Shown: positions 1 through 6,772 of the stretch, piece after piece
How positions within the stretch are numbered: the first letter of the stretch is position 1
How the letters are laid out: each line of letters opens with the position of its first letter
Source of the DNA: an uncultured Oscillospiraceae bacterium
GTDB lineage: Bacteria; Bacillota; Clostridia; Oscillospirales; Acutalibacteraceae
Length of the DNA: 7,286 nt
Assembly: GCA_910587835.1 (NCBI GenBank)
Contig: CAJUNQ010000113.1
Location: 1 to 7,286, forward strand
Direction of reading: 5' to 3'
The notes under the pieces: generated by a model
Databases searched by the model: none
The model's input: the letters and a program-made list of their open reading frames with translations, nothing else
Told to the model about the DNA's origin: nothing
Translations under genes and position numbers: made by a program

Positions 1-106
1 ATCGAACGCTGCGAATGGGGGGATGGCTGACTGACTTTCTGACGAGCGTTTCGCTCTTGGAGCTGTAAATCAGACCATTGCCTACCCATTCTAACAGCTT
101 TGGCAT
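1..106 (-). CDS. Doubtful partial reading frame leaving the left edge
   Basis: On the minus strand an ATG at 106-104 opens a frame of 35 codons without a stop up to the window edge. It begins MPKLLEWVGNGLIYSSKSE. A weak GGGA lies about six bases upstream of the ATG. I do not recognise a family. If real, it would be transcribed divergently from the response regulator at 177. Against it: the frame is short, the ribosome site is weak, and the segment contains small inverted repeats (44-56 and 61-66/94-99) that suit an intergenic repeat equally well. Confidence 0.2.
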   Translation of the reverse strand, partial: MPKLLEWVGNGLIYSSKSETLVRKSVSHPPIRSVR

Positions 107-176
107 GAGATGTCCCAAGCCTGTGGCTGGCTGCCACATATATGGGGCAAATATATTGTAACAGGAGCGTTCCACC

Positions 177-905
177 ATGCGTATCGTCTTTTGCGATGAC
201 GACCCTGCTGTTCCCGCTCTGTTGGGGGACTGTCTGCGGGAATTTTTTACAGCCGGCGGGCTGGCCCAGCCCGAGTATAAAGCCTATTCCTCGGCCAACG
301 ACCTGCTTGCCGGAGAGTGCGGGCCCGCCTCGCAGCCTTTGGACGTGGCCTTTCTGGATGTGGAGATGCCGGGGCTCAGCGGCATACAGGCTGGGGCCCG
401 GCTGCAGGAACGCCATCCCTTTTGCAAAATATTCATCGTCACCGCCCATGACGGGTATCTGGACGACGCCATGCGCTTTCATGTGTTCCGCTATCTCTCC
501 AAGCCGGTGGACAAGGCCCGGCTGTTCCGCAACATGAAGGACGCCCTCTGGCAGCTGGCCGCCGATACCCGGCCTGTGGTCATTGAGACCGGCAAGGGGG
601 CTGTTACCCGCAGCGCCCATGAGATCGTTATGGCAGAGGCCCAGGGCAGGCGGGTGCTGGTGCGGACCACAGACCAGGCATACCCCTCCACCCAGGGGAT
701 GAAGCACTGGGAGAAGCTGCTGGAAATCGGCTGCTTTACCCGCACCCACCGCAGCTATATTGTCAACATGCGCTATGTGCGGGCCTACACCTCCACCCTT
801 GTCACCCTGGAATTCCCCGGGGGCAGCTGCACCGCCTATCTGGCCAGGCGGCGGACCCAGGAGTTCCGGGACGCCTATCTGCTGTATGTGGAGGCGATGC
901 GCTGA
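177..905 (+). CDS. LytTR-family response regulator (AgrA/LytR type)
   Basis: This is a cytoplasmic transcription regulator of 242 residues, the usual size for the AgrA/LytR group. The N-terminal receiver domain (about 1-125) shows the acidic cluster D7-D8-D9, the predicted phospho-acceptor D61 in FLDVEMP, the switch residue T89 in IVTAHD and the conserved K109 in YLSKP. The C-terminal LytTR DNA-binding domain (about 133-236) carries the hallmark FTRTHRSYIVNMRYV at 187-201. The start at 177 is supported by AGGAG at 163-167, nine bases upstream. The stop overlaps the kinase start by one base (TGATG), so the pair is translationally coupled and the kinase is almost certainly its partner. Family knowledge says such proteins bind direct repeats spaced about two helical turns apart. 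A candidate box lies before the glycosyltransferase operon. I saw no convincing box or promoter before this gene. Confidence 0.95.
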   Translation: MRIVFCDDDPAVPALLGDCLREFFTAGGLAQPEYKAYSSANDLLAGECGPASQPLDVAFLDVEMPGLSGIQAGARLQERHPFCKIFIVTAHDGYLDDAMRFHVFRYLSKPVDKARLFRNMKDALWQLAADTRPVVIETGKGAVTRSAHEIVMAEAQGRRVLVRTTDQAYPSTQGMKHWEKLLEIGCFTRTHRSYIVNMRYVRAYTSTLVTLEFPGGSCTAYLARRRTQEFRDAYLLYVEAMR

Positions 906-1870
906 TGAAGGAGACCCTTGCCCTCAGTCTGGGTTTTATGGCCTTGATTTTCGGGACCCGGCTGCTCTATCAGGGCTATAGCCGGCTGCTGGCCTGGCTG
1001 GAGCCCCGCCGTCTTCGGGAGGAGGCGGACCCGGCCCCGCTGCTGCTCACCTGCTTTTCCATGCTGACGCTGTTCATTCTGCTTATTATGGCGTTTATCG
1101 TTCTCATTGTGGACCTGCCCCTGACCGTGGGGTCTGTTGTGCTGTCGGGGGTGCTGATTGTGGCGCTGGAAAACCTGTTCATCTACCTGGGCTGCCGCAT
1201 CAGCCGGCGGCTGACTCTGCGGAGAATGTCCGGCCAGCTGCTGCGGCAGAAGCGGCGGACAGAGGAAAACTACTATCAGATGCTGGAGGAGCAGTACAAC
1301 CGCCAGCGGGTGCTCATCCATGATATCCGCAAGCACCTGGGCGCGCTGCGGGACCTGGCGGGTACAACCGGGAACAGCGCAGTGGCCCGGTATGTCCAGG
1401 AGCTGGAAAATTCGCCCGCCCTGCGGAACCGGGTGCGCATCTGCGGCCACCCGGTGCTGGATGTGATTCTGTGCCGGTATCAGGAGCTGTGCCAGAAAAA
1501 GGGCGTTCGGTTTGCCGCGGACGTGCGGGACGGGTCGGTGGACTTTCTCAGCCACAGCGACCTGACGGCCCTGTTTGCCAACCTGCTGGAAAACGCGGTA
1601 GAGGCTGCGGAGGGCGGAGCGGAGGCCTCGCTTGAGCTGTTTGTGGGGAGCCGGCCAGGGAGCGCGCTCATGGTCAGCTTGGTGAACACCTGCGCCGCCC
1701 CGCCGGTGAGCGACGGCCAGGGCGGCTGGCGCAGCGCCAAGCCGGACCCGGAGCGTCACGGGCTGGGCATGAAAAGCGTGGGCGCTGTGGTCAAGGGCTA
1801 TGGGGGGGAGCTGCGCCAGTATTATGACCAGGAGGCCGGGCTGTTCCACACGGTGATTCTGTTGAAATAA
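905..1870 (+). CDS. GHKL-type sensor histidine kinase, AgrC-like
   Basis: This is a membrane sensor kinase of 321 residues that probably phosphorylates the regulator encoded just upstream. The N-terminus is hydrophobic, with about three membrane segments near residues 4-22, 45-69 and 76-96. A charged, coiled-coil-prone linker (about 100-133) follows. The phospho-acceptor motif HDIRKHL starts at H139. The ATP-binding domain has an N-box NLLENAVEA at 226-234, a G-box HGLGMKSV at 285-292 and a second glycine motif GYGGEL at 298-303. This pattern is typical of the AgrC/GHKL group rather than classical HisKA kinases. The membrane part is much shorter than the five to seven helices usual for AgrC, and no extracellular or PAS domain is visible. 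No agrB or agrD partner lies nearby, so the signal is unknown. A strong terminator begins five bases after the stop codon. Confidence 0.93.
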   Translation: MKETLALSLGFMALIFGTRLLYQGYSRLLAWLEPRRLREEADPAPLLLTCFSMLTLFILLIMAFIVLIVDLPLTVGSVVLSGVLIVALENLFIYLGCRISRRLTLRRMSGQLLRQKRRTEENYYQMLEEQYNRQRVLIHDIRKHLGALRDLAGTTGNSAVARYVQELENSPALRNRVRICGHPVLDVILCRYQELCQKKGVRFAADVRDGSVDFLSHSDLTALFANLLENAVEAAEGGAEASLELFVGSRPGSALMVSLVNTCAAPPVSDGQGGWRSAKPDPERHGLGMKSVGAVVKGYGGELRQYYDQEAGLFHTVILLK

Positions 1871-1875
1871 AAGCT

Positions 1876-1907
1876 GCCCGCTTGGGGGGACCCAGGCGGG
1901 CGTTTTT
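1876..1907 (+). terminator. Intrinsic terminator of the two-component operon
   Basis: An 11-bp stem pairs 1876-1886 with 1891-1901 (one G-U pair) around a GGGA tetraloop. It is followed by G and five T at 1903-1907. It lies directly after the kinase stop and separates the regulatory pair from the glycosyltransferase operon. Confidence 0.93.
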
Positions 1908-1928
1908 GTCTCATTCTACCCCTTCGGC

Positions 1929-1961
1929 TGACCAAAATGGCCCGTTTTTTGACCGTTCATG
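1929..1961 (+). promoter_or_regulatory. Candidate LytTR-regulator binding site
   Basis: The nonamer ACCGTTCAT at 1952-1960 fits every position of the commonly cited LytTR box consensus [TA][AC][CA]GTTN[AG][TG]. It ends 10 bases before the -35 hexamer, a usual activator position. The same TGACC pentamer occurs 21 bases upstream (1929-1933 and 1950-1954), the two-turn spacing expected of LytTR direct repeats, but the upstream half diverges after the pentamer. Binding by the regulator at 177-905 is inferred. Confidence 0.5.
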
Positions 1962-1970
1962 CAAAACCCA

Positions 1971-1998
1971 TTGCATTTCTTTTGAGATTTGCTATACT
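1971..1998 (+). promoter_or_regulatory. Probable vegetative promoter of the glycosyltransferase-ABC operon
   Basis: TTGCAT at 1971-1976 (-35) and TATACT at 1993-1998 (-10) are separated by 16 bases. TGC immediately before the -10 makes it an extended -10 promoter. Transcription would start near 2005, giving an untranslated leader of about 80 bases. The slightly short spacer and imperfect -35 suit an activated promoter. Confidence 0.7.
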
Positions 1999-2071
1999 TT
2001 CCCTGAAAGCGGTCCGAAAATGTTGGGCACAGCCAGGCCCGCTTTGGCAAAATGGCTTCAAACCACAACAA

Positions 2072-2078
2072 AAGGAGG
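2072..2078 (+). promoter_or_regulatory. Ribosome binding site of the glycosyltransferase
   Basis: AAGGAGG lies eight bases before the ATG at 2087. It selects this start over the longer in-frame opening at 1937, which would sit upstream of the promoter and add residues unlike any glycosyltransferase N-terminus. Confidence 0.9.
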
Positions 2079-2086
2079 ACGAACCT

Positions 2087-2968
2087 ATGAAAAAGCTCAG
2101 CGTCATTATCCCTGTCTACAATAACCCGGAGGAGCTGCGCATGACCCTCGACTCCATTCTGGGCTCTGATTTCCCCTTGGAGGACCTGGAGGTTCTGGTG
2201 TGCGACGACGGCTCTGCGGTGGACATGAAGGCTGTGGCAGGGGAATATGAGGGCCGGATGGAGGTCCGGCATTTCTGGCAGGAGGACAAGGGCTTTCGCC
2301 CCGGCCAGGCCCGGAATATGGGCATTCAGGCGGCCAGGGGGGAGCTCTGCCTGTTTCTGGACTGCGGGGTTATTGCCACCAGCGGGTGCCTTGGGGAACA
2401 CTGGCGGCTCTACCAGGAGCATGGGCCCAAAATGGTGTGCATCGGCTATATCTACGGCAACGACCTGACCTCAGACCTGGAGGAGATGCGGCGGATCATT
2501 CACACCCACAGCCCCGATGAGGCTGCGGAGGTGATGGAGAGCCGGGGCATGAAGGACGGCCGGGAGCGGGACTATGTGGTGGGGGACCAGCTATGGCGGT
2601 GGCCCGCCCCCTGGATTGTGCTGTGGAGCCTGCACTTCTCAGTGCCCACGGCGTTTATACGGGAGAACGGCGTAGCTTTTGACGATTTCTTCTGCACCTG
2701 GGGCTGTGAGGACAATGACTTTGGCATTCAGCTCTCAGAGCATGGGGCAAAATATGTGCTGGGGCGGCAGGCCAGGGCCATCCACTACCCGGCGGCAAAG
2801 CGCAGCTATGACCGGCTGCAGACCGAGCCGGACTTCCGGGCGGGCTGGCAAAAGAACCGGGCGTATCTGCAAAAGAAGTGGGCCGGGCATGGGCTGGTGC
2901 AGCTGTGGATAACCCAGGGCGGCAAAGCGGTCAAGAGCCTGCCCCTGCTGCGGGAGGAGGGAGAATAA
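2087..2968 (+). CDS. Family 2 (GT-A fold) glycosyltransferase
   Basis: This is a soluble, probably cytoplasmic glycosyltransferase of 293 residues that would transfer a sugar from a nucleotide-sugar donor. The start MKKLSVIIPVYNN is the classic GT2 beginning. VCDDGS at 38-43 holds the donor-binding aspartates D40/D41. The usual DxD metal site appears as FLDCG at 90-94, so the second aspartate is replaced by glycine. TWGCEDNDFG at 204-213 matches the WGxEDxD acceptor/catalytic motif of the galactosyltransferase C-terminal (GT7-C-like) domain found in GT2 chain synthases. No membrane segment is visible. It is the first gene of an operon and ends two bases before the first ABC gene, so it probably acts on the exported molecule or on the envelope. 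It does not resemble SunS-type peptide glycosyltransferases from what I remember of them. Sugar and acceptor cannot be told from sequence. Confidence 0.9.
   Translation: MKKLSVIIPVYNNPEELRMTLDSILGSDFPLEDLEVLVCDDGSAVDMKAVAGEYEGRMEVRHFWQEDKGFRPGQARNMGIQAARGELCLFLDCGVIATSGCLGEHWRLYQEHGPKMVCIGYIYGNDLTSDLEEMRRIIHTHSPDEAAEVMESRGMKDGRERDYVVGDQLWRWPAPWIVLWSLHFSVPTAFIRENGVAFDDFFCTWGCEDNDFGIQLSEHGAKYVLGRQARAIHYPAAKRSYDRLQTEPDFRAGWQKNRAYLQKKWAGHGLVQLWITQGGKAVKSLPLLREEGE
2955..2960 (+). promoter_or_regulatory. Ribosome binding site of the first ABC gene
   Basis: AGGAGG inside the end of the glycosyltransferase gene lies ten bases before the ATG at 2971 and sets that start. The in-frame ATG at 2878 would add 31 Gly/Ala/Pro-rich residues encoded within the glycosyltransferase gene. 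Confidence 0.85.
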
Positions 2969-2970
2969 CC

Positions 2971-4704
2971 ATGGACATGAACCCTCTTTTGCGGTTTTAT
3001 GTGGACAACAAGAAGTATCTGCCGGGGATTCTCACCATTGTGGGCATCTCTCTGGCGTCCGGGGTGCTGAAGATGCTGGCCGCGGCCTTTTGGGGCAAGG
3101 CGGTGGACTTTGGCCTGGCAGGGCTGGTGAACGACATGCTGTTTGCCGCTGCCCTGATGGCGGTGTTCATTTTGCTGGACGGGGCCCGCACGGCAGTGCA
3201 CTACCACATTATCGGGCGCATCACCGAGAACATGTTTGTGGAGGTCCGGGCCAGGGCCTTCCGCAAGCTCACCCATGGAGAGCCCTCGGTGCTGGGGCAT
3301 CACTTCCGCACCGGCGACGTGGCCACCCGGCTCAACAGTGATATCGACCTGCTGAGCACCTTTTCCGCCGGGCATGTCAGCAACTTCTCCCGGCTGATCT
3401 TCTCCGGGGTGTTCGGGCTGCTGGCCTGCATTTTTATGTCCTGGCAGCTGTCTCTGGCCTATGTGGTCATTCTCCCCCTGTCTCTGGGGCTGGTCAGTGT
3501 CATCAGCAAGCCCATTCAGGCCCAGAGTAAACGGTCTATGGACGACGCCGGAGAGGCCATGAGCATGGTGGCGGATGTGATTACCGGCTCGCTGACCGTA
3601 AAGGCCTTTGGGGCCCAGAAGCACTTTCAGCAGTCCTTTGACCAGGCCGCCGGGGAGCTGTATCAGCTGGCCGTCCGCACGGAAAAGCTGAACCGCCGCA
3701 TGACCGGGGTGAAGTACCTGGCGAACGTGGTTCAGACCATGTGCCTGTTTCTGGTGGGCTCCTGGCTGGTGACCTCGGGGAGGCTGACGGTGGGGGCCTT
3801 CATCGCCTTTGTCACCATGAGCAATTACATCACCGACGCGTTTTCTCAGTCAGACTACATGTTCAGCACGGTGCGCCATGTGACTGCCTGCGCTCAGCGG
3901 TATTATGAGGTCATCGACATTCCCGACGAGCTGCCCGGGCTGATGGGTCTGCCGGTGGACGAGGAGCTGGCCTGCGAGGCCCAGGGCCTCTCCTTCTCCT
4001 ACGACCGGGGGAGCCGGGTGCTGCAGGGCCTGGACCTGCGCATACGGGCAGGGGAGAAGGTGGCGGTGGTGGGGCCCAGCGGCTGCGGCAAGTCCACCCT
4101 TGTGCGGCTGCTGTGCCGGTTCTACTACCCCGAGGAGGGCTCGCTGCGGCTGTTCGGGCTGGACAGCTCAGACTGGAAGCCCGACGCCCTGCGGTCCCGC
4201 ATGGCCATTGTCACCCAGGAGCCCATTCTGTTTGACGGCACGGTGTACGAAAATGTGGCCTACGGCCGGCCGGGGCTCACCCGGGCCCAGTGCCAGGCCG
4301 TGCTGCAGGAGGTGGAGCTGTGGGACCTGGTGAGCAGCTGGCCCGACGGCATGGACCACCCCATCGGGGAGGGCGGGCTCAGCCTTTCCGGGGGACAGAA
4401 GCAGCGGCTGTGCATTGCCCGGGCCATGGTGAAGGAGGCCCCGCTGGTGCTGCTGGACGAGGCCACCTCCGCGCTGGACCTGGAGACAGAGCGGGAGGTG
4501 CAGAAGGGCCTGGATAAGCTGCTGCGGGGCCGGGCGGCGGTGATTATCGCCCACCGGCTGAGCACGGTGCGGGACGTGGACCGGATCTACTGCATGGAGG
4601 AGGGCCGGGTGGTGGAGGAAGGCGCGCCTGCCGCCCTGCTGGCCCGCAAGGGGAAATATTATGAGATGTGCAGGCTGCAGGGCCTGGTGGAGGTGGAGGA
4701 ATGA
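2971..4704 (+). CDS. ABC exporter half-transporter 1 (membrane + ATPase domains)
   Basis: This is a type IV (MsbA/LmrA-like) ABC exporter subunit of 577 residues, the usual length for a fused half-transporter. The membrane domain has about six helices near 17-39, 54-73, 141-158, 160-180, 248-268 and 272-292. The ATPase domain shows an A-loop tyrosine Y344, Walker A GPSGCGKST at 368-376, Q-loop Q416, signature LSGGQ at 472-476, Walker B VLLDE at 493-497 with catalytic glutamate E497, D-loop SALD and H-loop H528. All catalytic residues are present. There is no N-terminal C39 peptidase, so it does not itself cleave leader peptides. The gene follows the glycosyltransferase by two bases and overlaps the second ABC gene by four (ATGA). 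It most likely pairs with that subunit as a heterodimer. The cargo is unknown: a drug, peptide, lipid or glycosylated product would all fit. Confidence 0.95.
   Translation: MDMNPLLRFYVDNKKYLPGILTIVGISLASGVLKMLAAAFWGKAVDFGLAGLVNDMLFAAALMAVFILLDGARTAVHYHIIGRITENMFVEVRARAFRKLTHGEPSVLGHHFRTGDVATRLNSDIDLLSTFSAGHVSNFSRLIFSGVFGLLACIFMSWQLSLAYVVILPLSLGLVSVISKPIQAQSKRSMDDAGEAMSMVADVITGSLTVKAFGAQKHFQQSFDQAAGELYQLAVRTEKLNRRMTGVKYLANVVQTMCLFLVGSWLVTSGRLTVGAFIAFVTMSNYITDAFSQSDYMFSTVRHVTACAQRYYEVIDIPDELPGLMGLPVDEELACEAQGLSFSYDRGSRVLQGLDLRIRAGEKVAVVGPSGCGKSTLVRLLCRFYYPEEGSLRLFGLDSSDWKPDALRSRMAIVTQEPILFDGTVYENVAYGRPGLTRAQCQAVLQEVELWDLVSSWPDGMDHPIGEGGLSLSGGQKQRLCIARAMVKEAPLVLLDEATSALDLETEREVQKGLDKLLRGRAAVIIAHRLSTVRDVDRIYCMEEGRVVEEGAPAALLARKGKYYEMCRLQGLVEVEE
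4689..4693 (+). promoter_or_regulatory. Ribosome binding site of the second ABC gene
   Basis: GGAGG lies seven bases before the ATG at 4701, within the last codons of the first ABC gene. It favours the ATGA overlap start over an upstream in-frame ATG at 4668, whose extension is glycine-rich and encoded inside the preceding gene. Confidence 0.75.
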
Positions 4705-6470
4705 GGAAGAATTCCCGGCTTGCGCTGTATAAAAAGAGCTTTGTCTACCTGGGCCCGGCCAAAGGAAAGTATGTGGCCGGCCTGCTGCTGGGGGCCTGCG
4801 AGCTGCCGCTGCTGTTTGCCCTGCCCTATGTGAACCAGGCCCTCATCGACCTGGTAACCGGGGCGCGGCAGGGCAGCCTGATGCTCACTTTGCTGGGAAT
4901 GCTGGCGCTGTTTGTGCTGCTGGTGCCCCCGGTGATTGCCGGCAGCTACCTGCAGACCACTGCTGCGGAGTTCGGCACGGTTCAGCTTTACAAGAGCATG
5001 TTCTATCATATCAACCACATGCCCTACCAGTCCCTGACAAAAAACAAGACCGGCGACTACCTCACCCGCCTGCGGGGAGACGCCAACCGGGCGGTGCGCA
5101 ACGCGTTTGCCTCCTTTTCAGTGACAAACCTGATCCGGTTTGGGGTGGTGTTCCCAGTCACCCTGATCATGCTGCTGGTGAACGACTGGCGCATTGCCCT
5201 GGCAGGCGTGCTTTACGGCGGGGTGAACCTGCTGCTCTCTCTGTGGCTCAACCCTTTGGCAAAGCGTCAGGAGGCTGTGGCAAAGGAGGAGATTGCCAAC
5301 TCGGCCTCCTTTCTCATCGAGGCCCTGCGGGCCATTCCGGTGGTGCGGGTGTTTGTGCTCCACCAGGTGATGGCCCAGCGCTACGACAGGATGTGCCGCA
5401 TCATCAAGGAGAAGCGGATGAAGTACCAAAACATCATCGGCGTCACCTATGGGGTGGTGGATTTCTTTGCCCAGTCGGCCCAGGCGGTGGGCTTTATCAT
5501 CGGCATTCTGCTGGGGTCGGGGGAGCTGAGCCTGGGCAGGGCGGTGTTCAACGCCACTTTGATGGGCATGATGGCGGACTCCATCTACCGGCTGAGCACC
5601 TACCTGCTGCTGAGCCAGCCCACTCTGGTCTCTATGGAGCGGGTGCACAGCCTGTTGGAGCAGCCCTTGGAGGACCTGGAAAAGGGCGGGACAGTAGAGG
5701 ACGCCGGCGGGGACATGGCGGTGGAGTTTTGCTCGGTGGGCTTTGCCTATGAGGGCGGGGCCCCTGTGCTGGACGGCCTGGACCTGACCCTGCGCCGGGG
5801 GGAGCATCTGGCGATTGTGGGCGGCTCCGGCGGGGGCAAGTCCACGGTCATCCGGCTGATGGAGGGCTTCTTCACGCCCACAGCGGGTAAGGTGCGGTAC
5901 TTCGGCCAGCCGGGCGGCGGGCTTTCCCTGCGGGCCATCCGGAGCCTGTTCGCCTATGTCCCCCAGGAGTGCACGCTGTTTGCGGGCAGTATTGGCGACA
6001 ATCTGCGCATGGCCCGGCCCGAGGCCACAGCGGAGGAAATGGAGTCGGCGGCGAAAGCGGCGGGCATCCACGACTTTATTCTGACCCTGCCCCAGGGCTA
6101 TGACACCCAGGTGGGGGAGTGGGGCAGCCAGCTCTCCGGGGGGCAGCGGCAGCGGGTGGCCATTGCCCGGGCCCTGCTGAAAAACGCCCCTGTGCTGCTG
6201 CTGGACGAGGCCACGGCGGCTCTGGACTCTGCCACGGAGAAGGAGGTGCAGGAGTGCCTGGACCGGGTGTCGGCAGGCATGACGGCAGTGACAGTGGCCC
6301 ACCGGCTGTCTACCATTGAGAACGCGGACCGCATTCTGGTTATGGAGGCCGGGCGCGTGGTGGAGGAGGGCCGCTTTCACCAGCTGTTGGAGAACAGAGG
6401 CCGCTTTTGGGAGCTGTATGAGAGCCAGCGGAGAGAGGAGCGGCTGGCAGAGGAGAGGCGGGCTTGCTAG
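4701..6470 (+). CDS. ABC exporter half-transporter 2 (membrane + ATPase domains)
   Basis: This second fused ABC exporter subunit has 589 residues. About six membrane helices lie near 21-44, 61-84, 140-160, 164-182, 245-272 and 278-300. The ATPase domain has an A-loop tyrosine Y350, Walker A GGSGGGKST at 374-382, Q-loop Q422, signature LSGGQ at 478-482, Walker B VLLLDE at 498-503 with E503, D-loop AALD and H-loop H534. Both ATP sites of a pair with subunit 1 would therefore be canonical, unlike many heterodimeric exporters in which one site is degenerate. The C-terminus is a charged tail rich in Glu and Arg (about 575-589) ending in cysteine. The sequence differs clearly from subunit 1 outside the motifs, so this is not a recent duplication. 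It is the last gene of the operon, and the first clear terminator lies about 300 bases downstream, beyond a repeat element. Confidence 0.95.
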   Translation: MRKNSRLALYKKSFVYLGPAKGKYVAGLLLGACELPLLFALPYVNQALIDLVTGARQGSLMLTLLGMLALFVLLVPPVIAGSYLQTTAAEFGTVQLYKSMFYHINHMPYQSLTKNKTGDYLTRLRGDANRAVRNAFASFSVTNLIRFGVVFPVTLIMLLVNDWRIALAGVLYGGVNLLLSLWLNPLAKRQEAVAKEEIANSASFLIEALRAIPVVRVFVLHQVMAQRYDRMCRIIKEKRMKYQNIIGVTYGVVDFFAQSAQAVGFIIGILLGSGELSLGRAVFNATLMGMMADSIYRLSTYLLLSQPTLVSMERVHSLLEQPLEDLEKGGTVEDAGGDMAVEFCSVGFAYEGGAPVLDGLDLTLRRGEHLAIVGGSGGGKSTVIRLMEGFFTPTAGKVRYFGQPGGGLSLRAIRSLFAYVPQECTLFAGSIGDNLRMARPEATAEEMESAAKAAGIHDFILTLPQGYDTQVGEWGSQLSGGQRQRVAIARALLKNAPVLLLDEATAALDSATEKEVQECLDRVSAGMTAVTVAHRLSTIENADRILVMEAGRVVEEGRFHQLLENRGRFWELYESQRREERLAEERRAC

Positions 6471-6497
6471 CTCCGTCTTGCCCATGCTTTTGCCTGC

Positions 6498-6667
6498 CCT
6501 AGAGTCTGTTTGAAAACCGGAGAAATGTCGGATTTTTGTCCCAAAACGCGGGCTTTCAAGGAAAAAACCGCAAGAAAGGCTTGCCGCCTTTCGAGGATTT
6601 TTGACGCAGAAAGCGCCGTTTTGGGGCAAAATAGACGGCGTTTCGGAGTTTTAAAACAGACTCTAGG
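6498..6667 (-). repeat. MITE-like palindromic repeat, copy 1
   Basis: A 170-bp element is bounded by perfect 14-bp inverted ends, 6498-6511 against 6654-6667. The similarity of the two arms continues inward (TTT-G/T-AAAAC, then TTTTG-YCCCAAAACG and GCTTTC), so the whole element can fold into one long imperfect hairpin. Its tip is the perfect stem GAAAGGC/GCCTTTC (6574-6580/6586-6592). It encodes no plausible protein. It is drawn on the minus strand because its reverse complement aligns with copies 2 and 3. The ends are flanked by TA, which also belongs to the palindrome, so a target duplication cannot be proved. Confidence 0.8.
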
Positions 6668-6720
6668 AAGCAGACGGCCGGAGGAGCCTGAGCCGTTCGT
6701 CAGACCCGAACCATTCAAAA

Positions 6721-6756
6721 GCCCAGCGTCTGGCTTTGTAGGAGCAGACGCTGGGC
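6721..6756. other. Perfect 12-bp hairpin
   Basis: GCCCAGCGTCTG at 6721-6732 pairs perfectly with 6745-6756 around a 12-base loop. Weaker outer complementarity (GAACC 6708-6712 with GGTTC 6758-6762) extends it. Read on the minus strand the stem is followed by TTTT, so it may be a weak terminator in that direction. On the plus strand it has no T run. Confidence 0.6.
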
Positions 6757-6772
6757 CGGTTCAGGAAAATAC

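Noticed and set aside
15..68. Short peptide frame MGGWLTDFLTSVSLLEL considered as an AgrD-like signal peptide
   Set aside because: It has only 17 residues, no ribosome site, no conserved Cys/Ser ring pattern, charged tail or AgrB neighbour. It could equally be the tail of a gene to the left.
78..157. Promoter for the two-component operon (TTGCCT at 78-83; TATATT at 152-157)
   Set aside because: No acceptable -10 lies 16-18 bases after TTGCCT. TATATT is so close to the ribosome site that transcription would start inside or past it. The real promoter may lie further left.
875..1849. Long minus-strand frame opposite the kinase gene
   Set aside because: The composition is Gln/His/Pro-rich and low in hydrophobic pattern. 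The plus-strand frame carries all kinase motifs.
1914..1966. Possible repeat-family fragment before the glycosyltransferase promoter
   Set aside because: Only the 8-base word GCCCGTTT is shared with copy 2, with no ordered match to the other core words. The LytTR-box reading explains the segment better.
1882..2124. 80-codon plus frame with cysteines before the glycosyltransferase, considered as a peptide precursor
   Set aside because: It begins inside the terminator, spans the promoter and overlaps the glycosyltransferase start. There is no ribosome site at its ATG and no leader/core pattern.
2806..3624. Minus-strand frame opposite the end of the glycosyltransferase and start of the first ABC gene
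   Set aside because: It spans two well-supported plus-strand genes, and its translation has no recognisable motif and no sensible ribosome site.
5118..6629. Very long open frame on the minus strand opposite the second ABC gene
   Set aside because: Its product is a His/Gln/Pro-rich string with no domain, and it runs through repeat copy 1. It is a by-product of GC-rich codon use on the plus strand, where the ABC motifs are unmistakable.
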